Shown here piece by piece: positions 59,883-64,000 of a DNA stretch of 64,000 bases. Source of the stretch: Streptomyces malachitofuscus (GTDB taxonomy: Bacteria; Actinomycetota; Actinomycetes; Streptomycetales; Streptomycetaceae); contig NZ_BMUF01000004.1 in assembly GCF_014650055.1 (NCBI RefSeq), forward strand, positions 297,283-361,282, given 5' to 3'. A program made the translations under genes and the position numbers. The stretch's first letter is position 1; the number at the start of each line of letters is the position of its first letter. Below the pieces are notes generated by a model that was not told where the DNA came from, ran no database searches, and saw only the letters and a program-made list of their open reading frames with translations.

Positions 59883-60047
59883 GTGGACTTCCACGGCCCG
59901 ATCCGCGTCGGCGAGGCGGTGCAGTACACCAGCCCGCGTCTCGCCCACGGCAGCCACACCCTCCGGGTCCGGGTGACCGGGGAGCGCAACGCGCAGTCCC
60001 GAGCGGCCTTCGTGAGCATCGACCGGGCCGAGGTGTACGTGAACTGA
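59883..60047 (+). pseudogene. Remnant of a secreted glycoside hydrolase C-terminus
   Basis: A 54-codon frame ends in TGA and reads 'YTSPRLAHGSHTLRVRVTGER' followed by 'AAFVSIDRAEVYV', which matches the terminal beta-sandwich of secreted glycosidases (pattern YTSP-x-L-x-x-G-x-HTL-x-V-x-VTG ... VSIDR-x-V). The frame is closed by a stop 7 bp upstream, so it is a relic and not a complete protein. Nothing else is seen in 59842-60075. Confidence 0.55.
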
Positions 60048-60075
60048 CACCCCCGGCCGAGCGCGGACCGGACCC

Positions 60076-60684
60076 TCAGGACGGCACGCGGTACGTCAGA
60101 TGCGTGACGAGTGTCGCCGACCGCGATGTCACCTGCTCCAGTTCGAGCGGCGGTACCCCCTCGAACAGCCGCGTGCCGGCGCCGAGCGTGAACGGCACGA
60201 CGTGCAGACGCAGTTCGTCGATCAGGCCGGCGGCGAGGTACTGGTTGACGGTGGTCGCGCCGCCCGGGACCGCGACGTCGCCGTCGCCGGCCGCCGCGCG
60301 TGCCTGTGCCAGGGCCGACGCGATCCCGTCGGTGACGAAGTGGAACGTGGTGCCGCCCTTCATCGGCTGCGGCTCGCGCGCATGATGGGTGAGCACGAAC
60401 ACCGGCGCGTGGAACGGTGGATCGTCGCCCCACCATCCGTTCCACGCCCGGTCCCATTCGCCGCGCACCGGCCCGAACATGTTGCGCCCCATGACGAACG
60501 CCTTGGCGGCGGCCATCCGGTCGAGCTCGGCCCGGTTCTCGTCGGGCGTGTCGAACATCCACGCGTGCAGCCGGGCGCCCGTGCCGTCGCCGCCGTCGTC
60601 GCCGAACGGGCGGTCCTCGGTCTGGTGGTGCCCGGCCGAGTACCCGTCGACCGAGACCGTGAGGTCGCAGATCACCATGCTCAT
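60076..60684 (-). CDS. Dihydrofolate-reductase-like (RibD C-terminal) protein
   Basis: 202 residues. 'MVICDLTVSVDGYSAG', 'FVMGRNMFGPVRG' and 'GDVAVPGGATTVNQYLAAGLIDELRLHVVP' are the RibD-C / YyaP-like signature, an NADPH-binding reductase fold. Function of this branch unknown. First ATG at 60684 has GAGAGGA 9 nt upstream; a second ATG two codons on is possible. Confidence 0.82.
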   Translation of the reverse strand: MSMVICDLTVSVDGYSAGHHQTEDRPFGDDGGDGTGARLHAWMFDTPDENRAELDRMAAAKAFVMGRNMFGPVRGEWDRAWNGWWGDDPPFHAPVFVLTHHAREPQPMKGGTTFHFVTDGIASALAQARAAAGDGDVAVPGGATTVNQYLAAGLIDELRLHVVPFTLGAGTRLFEGVPPLELEQVTSRSATLVTHLTYRVPS

Positions 60685-60776
60685 GCGTCGGTCCTCTCGC
60701 AGTGGCTTCCGTCCACTGTCCACGGCAGGCCCGGCGTCCGCCAGGGAAACCCGAGGGCCCGTCGGATCGGCGGGGC

Positions 60777-61718
60777 TCAGTCGAAGGCGACGTCCGCTGG
60801 GCGGGACGGAACGGCGTCGAGGGCGGCGAGCGTCGCCTCGTCGAGAGCGACCTCTCCGACCGCCACGTTCGCCTTCAGATGTCCGGGGTCGGCCGTGCCG
60901 GGGATCAGCAGGACGTTGGGGGCGTGGTGCAGCAGCCAGGCCAGACCGACCTGAGCGGGTGTGGCTCCCAGCTCCCGCGCGGCCGCGCGCACGGCGGGCT
61001 CGTCGGTCACCTTCGGCATTCCGTCGAAGGCGCCGCCCAGGGGGAAGTACGGCACCCAGGCGATTCCTTCCTCCTCGCACAGGCCGAGCAGGTCCTCGTC
61101 GGTCCTCGCGAGGAGGCTGTAGGCGTTCTGTACGCAGGCGATCCCCGCGGGCAGGGCGCGGCGCAGGACGTCGAGGGAGACGCTGCTGAGTCCGACCGCG
61201 CCGATCTTGCCCTCGTCGCGCAGCGCGGTCATGACGGCGAGCTGGTCGTCGAGGGGAACGACCTGGTCCCCTCGAGCGCGCAGTCCGGGACCGGAGTCCG
61301 TACGGCGGAGGTTGACCAGAGGTATCCGGTCCACGCCGAGGGCCTTGAGGTTGTCCTCCACGCCCGCCCGCAACTGTTCGGGGCGCTGCGCCAGCCGGAG
61401 GGGGAACGGGCCGCCGGGGTCGGGCTCGGCGCCGACCTTGCTGACCACCATGACGTCGTCCTCGGCACGAAGGGCTTCGCGGATGACGTCGTTGACGAAG
61501 CCGTCGCCGTAGAACTGGGCGGTGTCGATGTGGTCGATTCCCAGCTCGACGCAGCGACGCAGCAACGCGACCGCCGCCTTGCGGTCGCCGTGCAGGCGTT
61601 CCAGTTGCATCGCGCCGAAACCGATGCGGGAGACGGTGCGGCCCGCGAGCCGCCCGGAGCCGCCGGCGCGCGGCGCGCCGGATGCGGTGACCTGAGAAGA
61701 ACGGGCTGGAGAAGCCAT
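60777..61718 (-). CDS. Aldo/keto reductase
   Basis: 313 residues, TIM barrel. 'GIDHIDTAQFYGDG' holds catalytic Asp and Tyr (about 63-70) and 'VVSKVG' the Lys (about 93); 'IPLVNLRRTD' replaces the usual HRxD-type 'xLH' with Arg, which is atypical. NADPH-dependent reduction of an aldehyde or ketone. Divergent from a TetR gene with a shared palindrome 33 bp upstream, so it is the likely regulated target. Confidence 0.82.
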   Translation of the reverse strand: MASPARSSQVTASGAPRAGGSGRLAGRTVSRIGFGAMQLERLHGDRKAAVALLRRCVELGIDHIDTAQFYGDGFVNDVIREALRAEDDVMVVSKVGAEPDPGGPFPLRLAQRPEQLRAGVEDNLKALGVDRIPLVNLRRTDSGPGLRARGDQVVPLDDQLAVMTALRDEGKIGAVGLSSVSLDVLRRALPAGIACVQNAYSLLARTDEDLLGLCEEEGIAWVPYFPLGGAFDGMPKVTDEPAVRAAARELGATPAQVGLAWLLHHAPNVLLIPGTADPGHLKANVAVGEVALDEATLAALDAVPSRPADVAFD

Positions 61719-61750
61719 GGGTGTGCCCTTCGTGTGGGACCATGGAACAG

Positions 61751-61771
61751 AAAACGGAGTGACTCCGTTTT
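61751..61771. promoter_or_regulatory. TetR operator 1 (perfect palindrome)
   Basis: 10-bp arms AAAACGGAGT / ACTCCGTTTT around one central G, between the aldo/keto reductase and TetR genes. Perfect symmetry and length fit a TetR dimer site. Confidence 0.7.
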
Positions 61772-61786
61772 CGCAACGGTAGCACT

Positions 61787-61806
61787 AAACGGAGGTCCTC
61801 CGCTTT
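61787..61806. promoter_or_regulatory. TetR operator 2 (imperfect)
   Basis: AAACGGAGGTCCTCCGCTTT repeats the core of operator 1 with one mismatch in the arms. It overlaps the TTG start of the TetR gene, so binding there would block its own translation-start region and promoter. Confidence 0.55.
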
Positions 61807-62437
61807 GTCCGGGTCCACATCCGAGAACGAGTCCCGAACCCCTGGCCGTGGCGCGGCGGCCCGGCAACGGCCGGCGCGAGCCGACGCGCGGCGCAACCGC
61901 GACCGGCTCCTCGCCGCCGCCCGGGAGGCCTTCTCGGCGACGCCGGACGCCGTTCCGCTGGACGCGATCGCCCGTGCGGCCGGCGTCGGGATCGGCACGC
62001 TGTACCGGCACTTCCCGACCCGGGAGGCGCTGGTGGAGGCCCTCTACGCCGCCGAACTCGACGAGGTCGTCGCCGGCGCGCAGGCCCTTCTCGCGGAGCT
62101 CGAACCCGCGGCCGCCCTGCGTGCGTGGATGACCCGGTACGCGGAGTTCTTCCGGATCAAGCGCGGCATGTCCGAGACACTGCGGGCGGGCTGGGCGTCG
62201 GGCAGCATCGCCACGCCCGCGACGCGGGAGCGCATCACGGCCACCATCGCCGAGATGCTGCGCCGTGGCGCGGAAGCCGGCTCGCTGCGCTCGGACATCG
62301 AACCCGACGACGTCACCATGATGCTCCTCGGCATCTTCCTCTCGACCACGGCGATCGACGCGCCGGAGAGGGTCGACCCGCTGCTCGACCTGCTGGTCGA
62401 CGCACTGCGCCCGGTCCCGCGTCCGGGCGGTCGCTGA
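61805..62437 (+). CDS. TetR family regulator
   Basis: 210 residues. Helix-turn-helix 'LLAAAREAFSATPDAVPLDAIARAAGVGIGTLYRHFPTREALV' at about 35-77 is typical TetR, with a ligand domain behind. TTG start at 61805 with GGAGG 9 nt upstream. Two copies of one palindrome in its upstream region suggest autoregulation and control of the divergent reductase. Confidence 0.86.
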   Translation: MSGSTSENESRTPGRGAAARQRPARADARRNRDRLLAAAREAFSATPDAVPLDAIARAAGVGIGTLYRHFPTREALVEALYAAELDEVVAGAQALLAELEPAAALRAWMTRYAEFFRIKRGMSETLRAGWASGSIATPATRERITATIAEMLRRGAEAGSLRSDIEPDDVTMMLLGIFLSTTAIDAPERVDPLLDLLVDALRPVPRPGGR

Positions 62438-62535
62438 CGTCCGCCGTACGCCTCACCGCCGGCCTCCGACCGCGCACCGATCGCCGGAAGCCAGCAAGAT
62501 GGACAGTGCGTGCCGGTGAACCGGGAGGTGCGGTG

Positions 62536-63519
62536 ATGCACGACGACACCGAGAACGGCGAGGCTCCCCTCGAAGCGGATGAGCCGTACGACGAGGCCGT
62601 CGTCGCGTCCGACGTGAATCCTGACGTCCATCTGGACGTACCCGTCCTGAAGGTCGACGAGATCGACCTGGACGTCGAAGATCTCCGGGCGCATGTCTCG
62701 CTGCAGGCCGAGGTGCTGGATCTGCTGAGGCTCAACGTGGGCGCCGACGTCGCCCTCGGCCGGGTCCACCTGGGCATCAGCGGAGTGGAGGCACAGGCCC
62801 GGCTCGACGTGCGTCTCGACAACGTCGCCGCGATCATCGACCGGGTGCTCACCACGCTCGACCGCAATCCGGAGATCCTGCACGAACTGGCCCGCGGTGT
62901 GGGATCCGCCGTGCGGGACGTCGGCGGCGGGGCCCGTCAGGCCGTGGGCGAGCTGGGCACGGGCGCGGGCCGTGCTGTCCAGGACGTCGGCCAGGGTGCC
63001 GGGACCGCGGTCCGGGATGTCGGCCGGGGCGCCGGCCGGGCCGTCGAGGACGTCGGTGCCGGTGCCGGGAGAACGGTCGAGGACGTGGGGTCCGGCCTGG
63101 GCTCGGCGGCCGCGGACGTCGGCCGGGGCGCCGGTCGAGCCGTTCAGGACGTGGGCGGCGGTGCCGGGCGGGTGGTGGAGGACGTCGCCGGTGAGGCGGG
63201 CCCGGCGGTCGTCGGTGAGGCCGGCCGTGCGGTGGGCGACGCCGCAGGGAGCGCGGCGGGCACGGCCGGACGCGTGACGGAAGCGGCGGGGGACGTGGTC
63301 CCGGAGGGCGGCCGCGCCGTCGAGGACGCCGAGGCCGCGACGGAGGGGACCACGCGCCGGGCCCGCGCCGTCAAACGGAGTGCGGCGCGCGGCCCCCGGG
63401 GCGAAGCGGCGCCCACGCGAACTCCCACCGGCAGGCGCCGGGTCCGCACGGAGGACGGGGAGCCGGCCGCGCGGCCCCGTCGCCGTCGCGCTGCCGAAGA
63501 GGGGGAGGAACCGCCCTGA
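62536..63519 (+). CDS. 11-residue-repeat protein, uncharacterised
   Basis: 327 residues. N-terminal beta-rich region (about 25-105, 'LDVPVLKVDEIDLDVEDLRAHVSLQAEVLDLL'-like alternation), then about ten tandem 11-residue units of consensus G-A-G-R-A-V-x-D-V-G-x (about 118-230), then a basic Arg-rich tail. Hendecad repeats make amphipathic helices that lie on membranes or in LEA-type protection proteins. ATG at 62536 after GGGAGG; GTG just before is possible. Conserved in Streptomyces; function unknown. Confidence 0.75.
   Translation: MHDDTENGEAPLEADEPYDEAVVASDVNPDVHLDVPVLKVDEIDLDVEDLRAHVSLQAEVLDLLRLNVGADVALGRVHLGISGVEAQARLDVRLDNVAAIIDRVLTTLDRNPEILHELARGVGSAVRDVGGGARQAVGELGTGAGRAVQDVGQGAGTAVRDVGRGAGRAVEDVGAGAGRTVEDVGSGLGSAAADVGRGAGRAVQDVGGGAGRVVEDVAGEAGPAVVGEAGRAVGDAAGSAAGTAGRVTEAAGDVVPEGGRAVEDAEAATEGTTRRARAVKRSAARGPRGEAAPTRTPTGRRRVRTEDGEPAARPRRRRAAEEGEEPP
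62890..63222 (+). repeat. 33-bp coding repeats (11-residue units)
   Basis: About ten tandem 33-bp units within the preceding gene, each coding a G-A-G-R-A-V-x-D-V-G-x-type unit. Third positions differ between units, so the conservation is at the protein level. Confidence 0.7.
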
Positions 63520-63534
63520 ACGGCCGGCGCGCCG

Positions 63535-63786
63535 GTGCCGCCGGACATCTCGTTCCGGACGACCGTCCGTGCCGAGCGCCTGCGTTTCGCCGAGGAACCC
63601 CGTACGGCCGTGCGCTTCCCCGGCACCGGTGAGCGGGAGTCGCTGAGCCGCAGCCGCCGCGACCACCTGCCCGGCGAGGTCGCCCCCGGGCGGGACTACC
63701 ACGACGTCACCGTCGACTACCGTCTGCAGACCCGGCTGCTCGGGGAACCGGACCGCGCACGCGGTGACGCCGAGCAGGACGACTGA
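63535..63786 (+). CDS. Small conserved Streptomyces protein
   Basis: 83 residues, beta-rich: 'ISFRTTVRAERLRFAEEPRTAVRFPGTGERES' then 'YHDVTVDYRLQTRLL'. I recognise the pattern from uncharacterised Streptomyces proteins, no domain name certain. GTG at 63535 lies 15 bp after the repeat-protein stop, so the two form an operon. Confidence 0.65.
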   Translation: MPPDISFRTTVRAERLRFAEEPRTAVRFPGTGERESLSRSRRDHLPGEVAPGRDYHDVTVDYRLQTRLLGEPDRARGDAEQDD

Positions 63787-63796
63787 CGCGGCGGCC

Positions 63797-64000
63797 TCAC
63801 GCCGGTTGCCAGATCCGGGCGAGCAGTGGCGGCGTGAGCAGTTGCCCCGGGGGCCCCTGCCCGGCCAGGTGTCCCTCGCGGAGCAGGACGCAGATGTCGG
63901 CCGCGCGGGCGGCGTCCAGGTCGTGTGTGGCCTGAACGACGGTCACGCCTTCGGTGACCAGGTCGGCCAGCAGTGCCGCCACGCCTTCCGTGGCCTCGGG
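63797..64000 (-). CDS. ABC transporter ATP-binding protein, C-terminal part
   Basis: Open to the window edge; 67 codons visible. 'GVTVVQATHDLDAARAADICVLLREGHLAGQGPPGQLLTP' contains the H-loop His of ABC ATPases (THDL), and the pattern 'THDL...A..AD.....L..G...G.G.P...L' is usual for metal/manganese-type transport ATPases. The catalytic motifs lie outside the window. No terminator seen within 10 bp of the convergent stop. Confidence 0.8.
   Translation of the reverse strand, partial: PEATEGVAALLADLVTEGVTVVQATHDLDAARAADICVLLREGHLAGQGPPGQLLTPPLLARIWQPA

Noticed and set aside
1..64000. tRNA, rRNA, tmRNA or prophage attachment sites
   Set aside because: No cloverleaf with a TTCGA-type T-loop in the gaps I inspected, no integrase and no phage genes; a tRNA scan could still overturn this.

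Overview
The window is high-G+C actinobacterial chromosome, almost certainly Streptomyces. Evidence: third-position GC bias strong enough to create long shadow reading frames on the opposite strand, frequent GTG starts and a few TTG starts, AGGAGG-type ribosome sites, leaderless genes with TANNNT boxes, rare TTA codons, many secreted proteins with Ala-rich signal peptides, and a partner-switching (STAS / GHKL / PP2C) regulatory set. I see no rRNA, tRNA, CRISPR array, replication origin, intact insertion sequence or prophage. It looks like accessory-rich chromosome, mostly monocistronic or two-gene units.

Layout. 1-8 kb: imperfect tandem repeats; an ABC-F ribosome-protection-type ATPase with an attenuator-like leader (leaderless 14-residue uORF plus hairpins); a DUF2809 protein; an FAD oxidoreductase behind a double palindrome; Nudix, DMT exporter, hydrolase/methyltransferase pair and OsmC. 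8-16.5 kb: a secreted DUF3103 protein with a TTA codon, a lipoprotein, an MHS-type transporter, a LuxR two-component system, a ricin-like secreted protein, a stand-alone TOPRIM protein and a secreted serine protease. 16.4-23.7 kb: a transposase scrap, a large LAL regulator with a TTA codon, a fused sigma / zinc-finger / membrane / repeat-stalk / sensor protein, and a seven-bladed propeller fused to a metzincin protease. 23.8-30.6 kb: methyltransferase, MerR and DJ-1 genes, a cysteine-free ribosomal protein L33, a ferredoxin-NADP reductase fusion next to an AurF-like diiron oxygenase, and a divergent epoxide hydrolase behind a large dyad.

30.6-45 kb: two tandem DUF4139 proteins, a ketopantoate-reductase-like enzyme, membrane proteins, an ASCH protein, hydrolase, DoxX, a secreted GH5 enzyme with a Cys-rich triple repeat, DinB proteins, methyltransferase and TerC. 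45-49.7 kb: two secreted multidomain proteins, a PQQ-type sugar dehydrogenase (PKD, CBM6-like, RICIN) and a ThuA / DUF1080 protein (RICIN). Their RICIN modules are encoded by 378 bp of identical DNA. They plausibly act on one glycan outside the cell, one oxidising a sugar and the other processing the keto-sugar.

49.8-64 kb: SRPBCC protein, STAS antagonist, GHKL kinase and PAS-GAF-PP2C phosphatase; small membrane proteins, hemerythrin, universal stress protein and DUF1152; a VOC protein under a textbook MerR/SoxR-type promoter with a 19-bp spacer; a glycosidase remnant; an aldo-keto reductase and TetR pair with shared palindromes; an 11-residue-repeat protein; and the C-terminal end of an ABC ATPase cut by the window edge.
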